The notes below the pieces were generated by a model. It was given only the letters and a program-made list of their open reading frames with translations, had not been told where the DNA came from and ran no database searches. Below are positions 1 to 6,616 of a stretch of 9,610 bases of DNA, piece by piece. Every line of letters begins with the position of its first letter. Positions within the stretch are counted from its first letter, which is position 1. The position numbers were made by a program, and so were the translations under genes. The stretch comes from Candidatus Eiseniibacteriota bacterium (lineage in GTDB: Bacteria; Joyebacterota; Joyebacteria; Joyebacterales; Joyebacteraceae), in contig DAOWER010000016.1 in NCBI GenBank assembly GCA_030638405.1, forward strand, positions 1 to 9,610. The letters are read 5' to 3'.

Positions 1-815
1 CTGTCCTCGAGCGCGCTCTCGCCGACGGGGACCGGGGACTGGGAGACTACAGCGTAGAGCTTGCGGACGCGGCGCTCGAGCACATGGTCGACAACTCGTT
101 GGGAGACGCGAGGAAGGCCCTGGCGGCTCTGGAACTGGCGGCGCTCTCGACGGCGCCGGACAGGAACGGCGTCATCAGGATAGGGCTGGACGCCGCGAAG
201 GAGTGTCTGCGTCAGCGCGTGGTCCGCTACGACAGGGACGGCGACTCGCACTACGACGTGGCCTCGGCGCTCATCAAGAGCATCAGGGGGTCACAGCCGG
301 ACGCCACGCTGCATTGGCTGGCGAGGATGATGGAGGGTGGGGAGGACCCGAGGTTCATCGCACGCAGGCTCGTGATCGCAGCCTCAGAGGACGTGGGGCT
401 GGCCGACCCCGGCGCTCTTGGGGTGGCGGTTGCGGCGGCGCGGGCCGTGGAGATGCTCGGGATGCCGGAGGCGAGATACGCGCTGGCAGAGGCGGCGGTC
501 TACCTCGCGACCGCGCCGAAGAGCAGGAGCTGCGCGGACGCGATCGCGAGGGCCTCTGAGGACATCGGGAACGGCGTGGCGTTTGAAGTTCCCGATCACC
601 TCAGGGACGCAAGCTACAAGGGGGCGGAACGGCTGGGGCACGGGGAGGGCTACACGATGCCCGCCTCGGAGGCCGAGGGTCGCGCCCAGGACTACCTGCC
701 GGAGCATCGATGCTACTACCGCCCCGGCGACCGTGGATATGAGAGGGAGGTCCGGGAGCGCCTGAACAAGTGGGACGGCGCTCTCACGTCCGCCCCAACG
801 GAAGACCGGACGTAG
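1..815 (+). CDS. rarA: RarA/MgsA replication-associated recombination ATPase, C-terminal part (5' end outside window)
   Basis: The frame is open from base 3 (bases 1-2 finish a codon) to a TAG at 813-815, giving 270 visible residues. The family is usually 430-450 residues, so the N-terminal AAA+ part with Walker A and B is missing from the window. The ATG at 84 is internal, because homologous sequence (VLERALADGDRGLG) continues upstream of it. Visible family marks are the sensor-2 type GDARKALAALELA, then DPRFIARRLVIAASEDVGLADP, YLATAPKSRSCADAI, HLRDASYKGAERLGHGEGY and, near the end, YLPEHRCYYRPGDRGYE. These belong to the tetramerisation and C-terminal domains of RarA/MgsA/WRNIP1 proteins, which act at stalled replication forks with SSB and RecA. 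It lies 68 bases upstream of rny on the same strand. Identification is firm; whether it is cotranscribed with rny is unknown. Confidence 0.95.
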   Translation, partial: VLERALADGDRGLGDYSVELADAALEHMVDNSLGDARKALAALELAALSTAPDRNGVIRIGLDAAKECLRQRVVRYDRDGDSHYDVASALIKSIRGSQPDATLHWLARMMEGGEDPRFIARRLVIAASEDVGLADPGALGVAVAAARAVEMLGMPEARYALAEAAVYLATAPKSRSCADAIARASEDIGNGVAFEVPDHLRDASYKGAERLGHGEGYTMPASEAEGRAQDYLPEHRCYYRPGDRGYEREVRERLNKWDGALTSAPTEDRT

Positions 816-836
816 GTTCGTGACTCCGGGCGGACG
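787..836 (+). promoter_or_regulatory. Hairpin with two alternative pairings across the rarA stop, before rny
   Basis: CGTCCGCCC (787-795) is a perfect 9-base complement of GGGCGGACG (828-836), enclosing a 32-base loop that holds the rarA stop at 813-815. The first six bases of the same arm (CGTCCG, 787-792) can instead pair with CGGACG at 807-812, so the two structures exclude each other. No T-run follows, so this is not an ordinary intrinsic terminator. A role as mRNA 3'-end protection or leader control of rny is inference only. The rest of the 68-base gap holds one short AT-rich patch (855-866) and the rny ribosome site. Confidence 0.35.
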
Positions 837-883
837 AGAGGCTAAAGGGACCGCAATTAGATAGATGGGAGGGGGAGGAGTAC

Positions 884-2449
884 ATGGACAACAACCTGGT
901 ATCTGTAGTCATAATGTTCCTTATCGGCGTCGCCGTCTTCCTTGCGGGCTGGTTCGCGAGGAGGCTGGTCGACCGCAGCAAGATCGTCAGCGCCGAGGAA
1001 CTGGCCGAGAAGATTGTCAGGGAGGCTCAGCGGGAAGGCGAGACCCAGAAGAAGGCCGCCGTGCTCGAGGCCAAGGACGAGTGGTACAAGGCCAAGGCCA
1101 AGTTCGAAGAGGACACGCAGTCGACCCGGTCCGAGCTCGACAAGCTCCAGCGATCCGTGGAGAAGCGTGAGGAGAACCTCAACCGGAAGGTCGAGTTCCT
1201 GGACAAGAAGGAGCATGAGCTCAACACGCTGACCGAAAACGTGAAGAAGACCGAGACTCAGGTCTCCGAGCGCACCGAGAAGCTCTCCAGGCTCATCGAT
1301 GAGCAGAACGAGAGGCTCGAGCGGATCGCGGGCATGAACCGCGACGACGCGAAGAAGCTCCTCATCAAGAACATGGAGAGCGACGCGAGGCTCGAGGCCG
1401 CGCGCATGGTCAAGGACATCAAGGACGAGGCTCGCAGGCAGGGCGACAAGGAGGCGCGCGACGTCCTGACGCTGGCGATCCAGAGGTGTGCCGCGGACCA
1501 CGTGGTCGAGTCGACCGTGTCGGTCGTGAACCTCCCGGGTGACGAGATGAAGGGCCGCATCATCGGCCGCGAGGGCAGGAACATCCGGGCCTTCGAGACC
1601 GCGACCGGCATTGACGTCATCGTCGACGACACTCCGGAGGCCGTCATTCTCTCCGGCTTCGATCCCGTGAGGCGTGAGGTCGCGAGGCTCGCGCTCGAGC
1701 GCCTCATAACCGACGGCAGGATCCACCCCGGGCGGATCGAGGAAGTCGTCAACAAGGTGTCCAAAGAGCTGGACGAGCATATCGTCGAGCTGGGCGAAGA
1801 AGCGTGTCTCGACGTCGGCATTCACGACCTGAAACCCGAGATGATCAGGCTTCTGGGCAGGCTTCGCTACCGCACCAGCTACGGCCAGAACATGCTTCAG
1901 CACTCCAAGGAGGTCGCGTACCTCTGCGGTCTGATGGCCGGTGAGCTGGAGTTTAACGTGGCGATCGCGAAGAGGGCAGGGCTACTGCACGACATCGGCA
2001 AGGCCGTCGACCAGACGATGGAGGGCACTCACGCTGCCCTCGGCGGCGAGCTGGCGCGGCGATACAGCGAAGATGATATCATCGTCAACGCCATCGAGTC
2101 ACACCACGAGGACGTCGAGCCGACGTCCATGATCGCTGTGCTCGTCCAGGCGGCGGACGCCGTGTCCGGCGCGAGGCCGGGCGCGAGGCGAGAGACCCTG
2201 GAGACATACATCAAGCGCCTCGAGAAGCTCGAGTCCATAGCGGGCAGCTTCCAGGGCGTCGAGAGGTCGTACGCGATCCAGGCGGGGCGCGAGATCAGGA
2301 TCATGGTCCAGCACCGCAAGATCGACGATGCGCGCGCCGAGGCGCTCGCGTCGGCCGTGGCCAGAAAGATAGAGGCCGAGCTCAAGTATCCGGGTCAGAT
2401 CAAGGTGGTGGTGATCCGGGAGACACGCGCCGTCGAGTACGCCAAGTAG
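884..2449 (+). CDS. rny: Ribonuclease Y
   Basis: A protein of 521 residues, the usual length for RNase Y (about 510-525), a membrane-anchored endoribonuclease that starts mRNA decay and processing. Domains in order: one N-terminal membrane segment (residues about 5-24, LVSVVIMFLIGVAVFLAGWF); a long charged coiled coil (about 30-190); a KH RNA-binding domain with the GxxG loop G228-R-E-G231 inside GRIIGREGRNIRAFE; an HD phosphohydrolase domain with H340 (QNMLQHSKEVA), H369-D370 (AGLLHDIGKA), HHED at 407-410 and D425; and the family C-terminal end IKVVVIRETRAVEYAK. The ATG is preceded by a strong purine-rich site, GGGGGAGGAG (871-880), only 3 bases away. The next gene is the YmdB-type phosphoesterase, as in Bacillus subtilis (ymdA-ymdB). 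The stop codon sits in the loop of a 7-bp hairpin. All key residues are present. Confidence 0.98.
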   Translation: MDNNLVSVVIMFLIGVAVFLAGWFARRLVDRSKIVSAEELAEKIVREAQREGETQKKAAVLEAKDEWYKAKAKFEEDTQSTRSELDKLQRSVEKREENLNRKVEFLDKKEHELNTLTENVKKTETQVSERTEKLSRLIDEQNERLERIAGMNRDDAKKLLIKNMESDARLEAARMVKDIKDEARRQGDKEARDVLTLAIQRCAADHVVESTVSVVNLPGDEMKGRIIGREGRNIRAFETATGIDVIVDDTPEAVILSGFDPVRREVARLALERLITDGRIHPGRIEEVVNKVSKELDEHIVELGEEACLDVGIHDLKPEMIRLLGRLRYRTSYGQNMLQHSKEVAYLCGLMAGELEFNVAIAKRAGLLHDIGKAVDQTMEGTHAALGGELARRYSEDDIIVNAIESHHEDVEPTSMIAVLVQAADAVSGARPGARRETLETYIKRLEKLESIAGSFQGVERSYAIQAGREIRIMVQHRKIDDARAEALASAVARKIEAELKYPGQIKVVVIRETRAVEYAK

Positions 2450-2456
2450 GGCGTAC
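2437..2456 (+). promoter_or_regulatory. 7-bp hairpin with the rny stop codon in its loop
   Basis: GTACGCC (2437-2443) and GGCGTAC (2450-2456) are perfect complements. The six-base loop AAGTAG contains the rny stop TAG (2447-2449). No T-run follows. A terminating ribosome would cover this stem, so it could only form on untranslated or released mRNA. It may mark a processing boundary or stabilise the rny 3' end (inference). Confidence 0.4.
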
Positions 2457-2465
2457 GTTCCGCGG

Positions 2466-2494
2466 TTCGACAACTGACGGGAGCCGTTGTTGAG
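2466..2494 (+). promoter_or_regulatory. Hairpin enclosing the ymdB ribosome site and start codon
   Basis: Bases 2466-2474 pair with 2486-2494 over nine consecutive base pairs (seven Watson-Crick, two G-U as RNA). The 11-base loop is TGACGGGAGCC. The only Shine-Dalgarno-like sequence for ymdB (GGGAG, 2479-2483) lies in this loop, and both candidate TTG start codons (2487 and 2490) lie in the 3' arm. The layout suggests that folding would limit initiation unless upstream translation or a factor opens it. The pairing is read directly; the regulatory role is inference. Confidence 0.4.
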
Positions 2495-3275
2495 GATCCT
2501 CTTCATCGGGGACATAGTCGGGCGCACGGGCAGGCGCGCACTGGCCGCGCTCCTGCCGGAGCTGGTCGCGGCGCACCGTGTCGACTTCACGATCGCCAAC
2601 TGCGAGAACGCGGCCGGCGGTATCGGGATCACACCGAGGATCGGGGACGAGCTTCTCGCCCTCGGGATCGATGTTCTCACGAGCGGCAATCACGTGTGGG
2701 ACAAGAGGGAGGCGTTCGATTTCCTCGCGACCTGCGACCGCGTGCTCAGGCCCGCCAACTACCCGCCCGGAGCGGCCGGGAGGGGGGCGGGCGTCTACAA
2801 GTTGCGCGATGGCGTTGCTGTCGGAGTCGTCAACCTGCAGGGGCGCGTGTTCATGCGGGAGATCGACTGCCCGTTCCGCACCGGCTCCGAGCTCCTGATG
2901 GAGTTGCGTGAGCAGACGCCGATTCTCATCGTCGACGTGCACGCGGAGGCCACTTCAGAGAAGCTGGCGCTGGGATGGTATCTCTCCCGCCAGGCGAGCG
3001 CCGTTCTGGGCACGCACACGCACGTCCAGACGGCCGACGAGAGGATCCTCGAGGGGCACACCGCCTACATCACGGACGTCGGCATGACCGGCCCCTCCGA
3101 TTCGGTCATAGGCATAAGGAAGGACCTGTCCATAGCGCGGTTCGTCACGCAGCTTCCGCAGCGCTTCGAGGCGGCGTCGGGGCCCGCGATACTGAACGCT
3201 GTGCTGATCGACATCGATGAAGGAACGGGCGCGGCCCGCAGCATCGAGCGCGTGGTCGCGTATCACGACGAGTAG
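2490..3275 (+). CDS. ymdB: YmdB-type metallophosphoesterase (TIGR00282 family, putative 2',3'-cAMP phosphodiesterase)
   Basis: A 261-residue calcineurin-like phosphoesterase of the YmdB/DR1281 type. In B. subtilis this family hydrolyses 2',3'-cyclic AMP and affects biofilm and motility expression. Metal-site residues are all present: D8 (FIGDIVG), E39-N40 (ANCENAAGG), N67-H68 (TSGNHVWDK), H151 (DVHAEATSEK), H176 and H178 (GTHTHVQTAD). Further family sequence is RPANYPP and DVGMTGPSDSVIG. Two TTG codons stand in tandem at 2487 and 2490. I chose 2490 because it gives the family-standard MRILFIGD, places the ligands at 8/39/40/67/68 as I recall for YmdB, and sits 6 bases after GGGAG (2479-2483); 2487 would leave 3 bases. 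It follows rny by 40 bases, the known rny-ymdB pairing, which suggests a shared role in RNA metabolism. The start region can fold into a hairpin. Confidence 0.95.
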   Translation: MRILFIGDIVGRTGRRALAALLPELVAAHRVDFTIANCENAAGGIGITPRIGDELLALGIDVLTSGNHVWDKREAFDFLATCDRVLRPANYPPGAAGRGAGVYKLRDGVAVGVVNLQGRVFMREIDCPFRTGSELLMELREQTPILIVDVHAEATSEKLALGWYLSRQASAVLGTHTHVQTADERILEGHTAYITDVGMTGPSDSVIGIRKDLSIARFVTQLPQRFEAASGPAILNAVLIDIDEGTGAARSIERVVAYHDE

Positions 3276-3313
3276 TGCGTCGCTAGCGTCATCCGAAGCG
3301 GCGCTGTCCCAGC

Positions 3314-3318
3314 GGAGG
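3314..3318 (+). promoter_or_regulatory. Shine-Dalgarno site that decides the folD start
   Basis: GGAGG lies 6 bases before the TTG at 3325 and directly abuts the TTG at 3319, which excludes 3319 on spacing. It sits next to a small stem (CGCTG 3302-3306 with CAGCG 3310-3314), which is short enough to be chance. Confidence 0.6.
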
Positions 3319-3324
3319 TTGCTC

Positions 3325-4197
3325 TTGGACACAGTGCTCCTCAAAGGCAAACCGATTGCGGTCGGGATCAGGGAGGACGTTGCGCACCGCGCCGCCGCTC
3401 TTCCGTTCGACCCGACACTGGCCATCGTTATGGTCGGAGACGATCCCGCGTCCGCGTACTACTCCGCCAGCATCGAGCGCGCCGCCGCGAAGGTCGGCGT
3501 GGTGACACGTCTCGTCGAGCTGGATCCGTCCATCGGTTCCGAGACGGTCGCGAGAGCGATCCGGGAACTGAGCCAGGATACGTTAGTGCACGGCATCATC
3601 GTGCAGCAGCCGCTACCCGTCGGGATACCCCCGGCCGTCGTCGAGCAGATCGTCCCCGGCAAGGACGTCGACTGCGCGAGCACCTACTCGCTCGGTCTTC
3701 TGATGACCGGGCGCGAGGTGTTCGCCCCCTGCACCGCCCTGGCGGTGCTCGAGATGCTGCACGGCCACGACATCGCCCTGCCCGGCAAGCACGTCGTCAT
3801 CGTCGGGCGCAGCACCGTTGTCGGGAAGCCCCTGGCCAATCTCCTTCTGCGCAAGAGCGAGCGAGGGAACGCCACCGTGACCGTCTGTCACACGGGAACG
3901 AGTGATCTGACGCTGCACACGCGGCAGGCCGACATTCTCGTGGCGGCCATGGGGCGTCCCGGAGCGATTCGCGGCGACATGATCTCGGAGGGCGCCGTCG
4001 TCGTCGATGTGGGCGTCAACCAGATCGACGACCCTTCGAGCAAGAAGGGCTATCGTCTGGTCGGCGATGTCGCCTTCGACGAGATGACCGGGCTGGCGTC
4101 CGCCGTGACACCCGTGCCCGGTGGCGTGGGCACTCTGACGACGGCGCTTCTCCTGAGAAGCGTGGTGGTGGCGGCCGAGGACGCGTCCACATTGTAG
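3325..4197 (+). CDS. folD: FolD, methylenetetrahydrofolate dehydrogenase / methenyltetrahydrofolate cyclohydrolase, divergent type
   Basis: A 290-residue protein of normal FolD length; the family makes 10-formyl-THF from 5,10-methylene-THF with NAD(P). An open frame reaches back to 3217 inside ymdB, but those 36 residues are unlike any FolD N-terminus. The TTG at 3325 gives MDTVLLKGKPIAVGIRE, the normal beginning, 6 bases after GGAGG. Family marks: VGDDPAS (37-43), IIVQQPLP (91-98, with Q94), PGKDVD (111-116, D116), PCTALAVLEML, the dinucleotide-binding GRSTVVGKP (161-169), ADILVAAMGRPG and TPVPGGVGT (262-270). Oddities: the catalytic YxxxK motif reads Y46-S-A-S-I50, so Ile stands where Lys is expected, and KDVDG is KDVDC. 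The dehydrogenase fold looks intact, but cyclohydrolase activity is uncertain. It heads the folD-xseA-xseB-ispA-dxs block known from B. subtilis. Confidence 0.93.
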   Translation: MDTVLLKGKPIAVGIREDVAHRAAALPFDPTLAIVMVGDDPASAYYSASIERAAAKVGVVTRLVELDPSIGSETVARAIRELSQDTLVHGIIVQQPLPVGIPPAVVEQIVPGKDVDCASTYSLGLLMTGREVFAPCTALAVLEMLHGHDIALPGKHVVIVGRSTVVGKPLANLLLRKSERGNATVTVCHTGTSDLTLHTRQADILVAAMGRPGAIRGDMISEGAVVVDVGVNQIDDPSSKKGYRLVGDVAFDEMTGLASAVTPVPGGVGTLTTALLLRSVVVAAEDASTL

Positions 4198-4239
4198 TCA
4201 CCGCCGGCCCCTTACGGACCCCGTTCAGGAACGACAGAC

Positions 4240-5469
4240 ATGCCTGAGAGACAGGACGAGCAGATCTACAGCGTCAGTGAGGTGACCGCCCGCATCAAGG
4301 CGGTGCTCGAGACGTCGTTGCCCCTCTTCTGGGTTGAGGGCGAGATATCGAACTTCGTCCACCACACGTCGGGCCACATGTACTTCTCCCTCAAGGACGA
4401 GAAAAGCCAGCTTCCCTGTGTGATGTTCAAGATGGCCAACCGCGGCCTGGCCTTTGTCCCGGAGAGCGGGATGAAGGTGGCCGCCTGGGGGCGCGTCAAA
4501 GTCTACGAGCCGTCCGGCCGCTATCAGCTCTACGTTGAGACGATGAAGCCGGCCGGCGTCGGCGCGCTCGCCGCCGCCTTCGAGGAGCTCAAACGCCGGC
4601 TGGCGGCGGAGGGCCTCTTCGACTCGGAGCACAAGAAGCCGATCCCCCGGTTCCCCGGGACGGTCGCCGTCGTGACGTCGCCGACCGGAGCGGCCGTCCG
4701 GGACATCATCCGGGTGATCGGAGAGCGCTTCCCCTCGACGCGAGTGGTCGTCGTGCCCGCGCCCGTGCAGGGCCGCGGGGCCGTCCCGGGGATAGTGCGC
4801 GCCATCGAACTCATAGACGAGTGGGGCGAGGCCGACGTGGCGATCGTCGGGCGCGGCGGTGGTTCGCTGGAGGACCTCTGGGCCTTCAATGAGGAGCCTG
4901 TGGCGCGCGCCATCTATGCGGCGCGCACTCCGATCGTGTCCGCCGTCGGTCACGAGATCGACACGACGATCGCGGACCTCGTGTCCGACCGACGGGCGGC
5001 GACCCCCTCGAACGCCGGCGAGCTCGTGGTGCCCGACAGCCGCGACCTCGCGCGGACGGTCGAGTCCCTTGGATCCAGGCTCGGCGGCGCGGCCGAGGCC
5101 GGCGTGGGCGAGCTCCTTCTCCGTATCCGGACGTGCGTCAAGGCGTACGCGTTCCGGCTGCCCGGAGAGCTGGTCGACAGGCTGACGCAGCGGACCGACG
5201 AGCACACGCGGCGCCTGTTCGCCGCGGTCACCGTGCGGCTGTACGCGGCCGGCACCCGCGTCGAGCGTCTGGCGTCGGAGCTGAGGCTGGCGGACCCGAG
5301 CCACATCATGGCGCGGGGATTCGCCGCGGTCTCCCTGATCCCTTCCCTGAGCCCCGTTCGGTCGGTGGGCGACGTCTCAGACGGTTCGGGAGTCAGGGTG
5401 ACGGTCGCCGATGGTTCCTTTGACTGCGAAGTGCAGAGCGTGGCTGGAAAGCCCGGGAGGACGAGTTGA
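4240..5469 (+). CDS. xseA: Exodeoxyribonuclease VII large subunit
   Basis: A protein of 409 residues, at the shorter end of the usual 400-450. It is the catalytic subunit of exonuclease VII, which degrades single-stranded DNA from both ends in repair. An N-terminal OB-fold (about 8-105) starts with YSVSEVTARIKAVLE and contains FWVEGEISNF and SGHMYFSLKD. The catalytic region carries VAVVTSPTGAAVRDI (143-157), GRGGGSLEDLWAFN (204-217), AVGHEIDTTIADLVSDRRA (235-253) and TPSNAGELV (255-263). A helical stretch follows and the usual C-terminal segment DPSHIMARGFAAV (352-364). The ATG at 4240 has only a weak ribosome site (AGGA, 4227-4230, 9 bases away), itself inside a 4-bp mini-hairpin (CGTT/AACG). 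The gap from folD is 42 bases. The last 4 bases overlap xseB, fitting coupled synthesis of the two subunits. Confidence 0.97.
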   Translation: MPERQDEQIYSVSEVTARIKAVLETSLPLFWVEGEISNFVHHTSGHMYFSLKDEKSQLPCVMFKMANRGLAFVPESGMKVAAWGRVKVYEPSGRYQLYVETMKPAGVGALAAAFEELKRRLAAEGLFDSEHKKPIPRFPGTVAVVTSPTGAAVRDIIRVIGERFPSTRVVVVPAPVQGRGAVPGIVRAIELIDEWGEADVAIVGRGGGSLEDLWAFNEEPVARAIYAARTPIVSAVGHEIDTTIADLVSDRRAATPSNAGELVVPDSRDLARTVESLGSRLGGAAEAGVGELLLRIRTCVKAYAFRLPGELVDRLTQRTDEHTRRLFAAVTVRLYAAGTRVERLASELRLADPSHIMARGFAAVSLIPSLSPVRSVGDVSDGSGVRVTVADGSFDCEVQSVAGKPGRTS

Positions 5470-5705
5470 GCAAGCGGGCCACTTTCGAGGAAGACATGGG
5501 GAAGCTGGAAACGCTGGTTGAGAAGCTGGAGCAGAGCGAGCTGCCGCTCGAGGACTCCATCAAGGCCTTCGAGGAGGGGATGAAGCTGGCGGGTTCGCTC
5601 GTGAAGACGCTCGAGAAGGCGCAGGAGCGGGTGAAGAGCCTGATGAAGACGGAACAGGGGGCTTTTGCGCTCGATGCATTCGGGGGAGGAGATGAAGACG
5701 AGTAG
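5466..5705 (+). CDS. xseB: Exodeoxyribonuclease VII small subunit
   Basis: A 79-residue, highly charged helical protein, the normal size for XseB, several copies of which bind the XseA helical region. The family pattern is clear: TFEEDMGKLETLVEKLEQ, then SELPLEDSIKAFEEGMKLA. The start is TTG at 5466, overlapping the xseA stop in the four bases TTGA. A good ribosome site GGGAGG (5455-5460) lies 5 bases upstream, just after a small stem GGCT/AGCC with a GGAA loop (5442-5453). The Asp/Glu-rich tail (GGGDEDE) ends inside the beginning of the next gene. The stop-start overlap points to translational coupling, useful for subunit balance. Confidence 0.95.
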   Translation: MSKRATFEEDMGKLETLVEKLEQSELPLEDSIKAFEEGMKLAGSLVKTLEKAQERVKSLMKTEQGAFALDAFGGGDEDE

Positions 5706-6594
5706 CGGGGAGCGGAGCCTCAAGGCCCACCTGAGCGAACGCCGCGAGGTGGTAGACGGCGCGCTCGAGCGATTCCTGCCGGACGCCTCCGCGCCGCCCC
5801 GGAGGTTGCATGAGGCGATGCGGTACAGCGTCTTTTCGGGAGGCAAGAGGCTGCGCCCGATTCTGGCCCTGACGACCTTTGAGCTCGCGGGCGGTGAGGG
5901 CGATGCGGTTCTGGCGCCCGCCTGCGCGACGGAGTTCATACACACGTACTCGCTCATCCACGACGACCTTCCGGCGATGGACGACGACGACCTGCGGCGC
6001 GGCCGTCCGACCTGTCACAAGGCGTTCGACGAGGCCACGGCGATACTGGCGGGAGACGCTCTTCTGACGCTCGCCTTCGAGGTCGTCGCGCGTGAGGGAC
6101 GGCTAACGCCGGAGAGGAGGTTGTCCGTCGTGGCCGAGCTCGCGGCCGCCAACGGTCTCGCCGGCATGGTGGGCGGCCAGGTCGCGGACATGGAGGGTGA
6201 GGGAACGCCTGCGATTCTCGAGGCTGTCGAGTTCATTCACCTGCGCAAGACGGCCCTACCTTTGAGGGCTGCCGTTCTCGCGGGCGCTCTGGCAGCGGGA
6301 GCGTCTCCGGACGACGTCACCGCGCTCGGCACGTTCGGCGAGAAGATAGGTCTTGCCTTCCAGATCGCCGACGACCTTCTGGACGTGACCGGCACCGAGG
6401 AGGAGATGGGCAAGGCGGTCGGGAAGGACGAAGGTCGCGGGAAGCTGACGTACCCGGCGGCGGCGGGAGTTTCCGGCGCCGCGGCCAGGGCGAGGGAACT
6501 GACGGATGAGGCGCTCGCGGCCCTGGACGTCTTCGGCGACCGGGCCTGGGCTCTTCGTGAGATCGCGAGCTTCGTGGTGGAGCGAAGGAACTGA
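5692..6594 (+). CDS. ispA: Polyprenyl synthetase, probably farnesyl diphosphate synthase
   Basis: A 300-residue class II prenyltransferase that condenses IPP with DMAPP/GPP. Motifs: GGKRLRP (50-56), the first aspartate-rich motif with the two-residue insertion typical of bacterial FPP synthases (D91-D92-L-P-A-M-D97, followed by RRGRP), GDAL (121-124), GGQ (161-163), the second motif D227-D228-L-L-D231 within FQIADDLLDVTG, and DEGRGKLTYP. Tyr86 lies five residues before the first motif, as in E. coli IspA, which favours C15 product; GGPP cannot be excluded. The start is uncertain. ATG 5692 gives a family-like N-terminus, but its purine-rich site (5682-5691) touches the start codon. In-frame ATG 5674 or TTG 5665 are alternatives. 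The gene overlaps the end of xseB by 14 bases or more, so coupling is likely. Position between xseB and dxs matches E. coli. Confidence 0.94.
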   Translation: MKTSSGERSLKAHLSERREVVDGALERFLPDASAPPRRLHEAMRYSVFSGGKRLRPILALTTFELAGGEGDAVLAPACATEFIHTYSLIHDDLPAMDDDDLRRGRPTCHKAFDEATAILAGDALLTLAFEVVAREGRLTPERRLSVVAELAAANGLAGMVGGQVADMEGEGTPAILEAVEFIHLRKTALPLRAAVLAGALAAGASPDDVTALGTFGEKIGLAFQIADDLLDVTGTEEEMGKAVGKDEGRGKLTYPAAAGVSGAAARARELTDEALAALDVFGDRAWALREIASFVVERRN

Positions 6595-6611
6595 CGGTCG
6601 CTCTGCGACCG
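6595..6611 (+). promoter_or_regulatory. 7-bp hairpin immediately after the ispA stop
   Basis: CGGTCGC (6595-6601) and GCGACCG (6605-6611) pair perfectly around a TCT loop, beginning at the base after the ispA TGA. No T-run follows (next bases GGTGCGCCCC), so a standard intrinsic terminator is unlikely. It could protect the ispA 3' end or separate ispA from dxs after cleavage (inference). Confidence 0.45.
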
Positions 6612-6616
6612 GGTGC

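Noticed and set aside
855..866. TAGATA-like -10 promoter element before rny
   Set aside because: No plausible -35 at 16-18 bases upstream, and transcription from it would begin at or inside the ribosome site.
857..1903. Long open frame on the minus strand opposite rny (348 codons)
   Set aside because: It mirrors the rny coding frame; strong G/C third positions suppress stop codons on the other strand. The translation is low-complexity Leu/Val/Asp-rich with no family motif.
3266..3314. Small stems at the ymdB-folD junction (CGACG/CGTCG around the stop; CGCTG/CAGCG before folD; palindrome CGCTAGCG)
   Set aside because: 5-bp stems are expected by chance every hundred bases or so in G+C-rich DNA.
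3217..3324. Upstream extension of folD to the ATG inside ymdB
   Set aside because: The extra residues are Ala/Ser/Arg-rich read-through of another frame, and GGAGG with TTG 3325 gives the normal FolD start.
4225..5304. Long minus-strand open frame opposite xseA
   Set aside because: It is the complement of a firmly identified gene, Arg/Gly/Asp-rich, with no recognisable domain and no ribosome site I trust.
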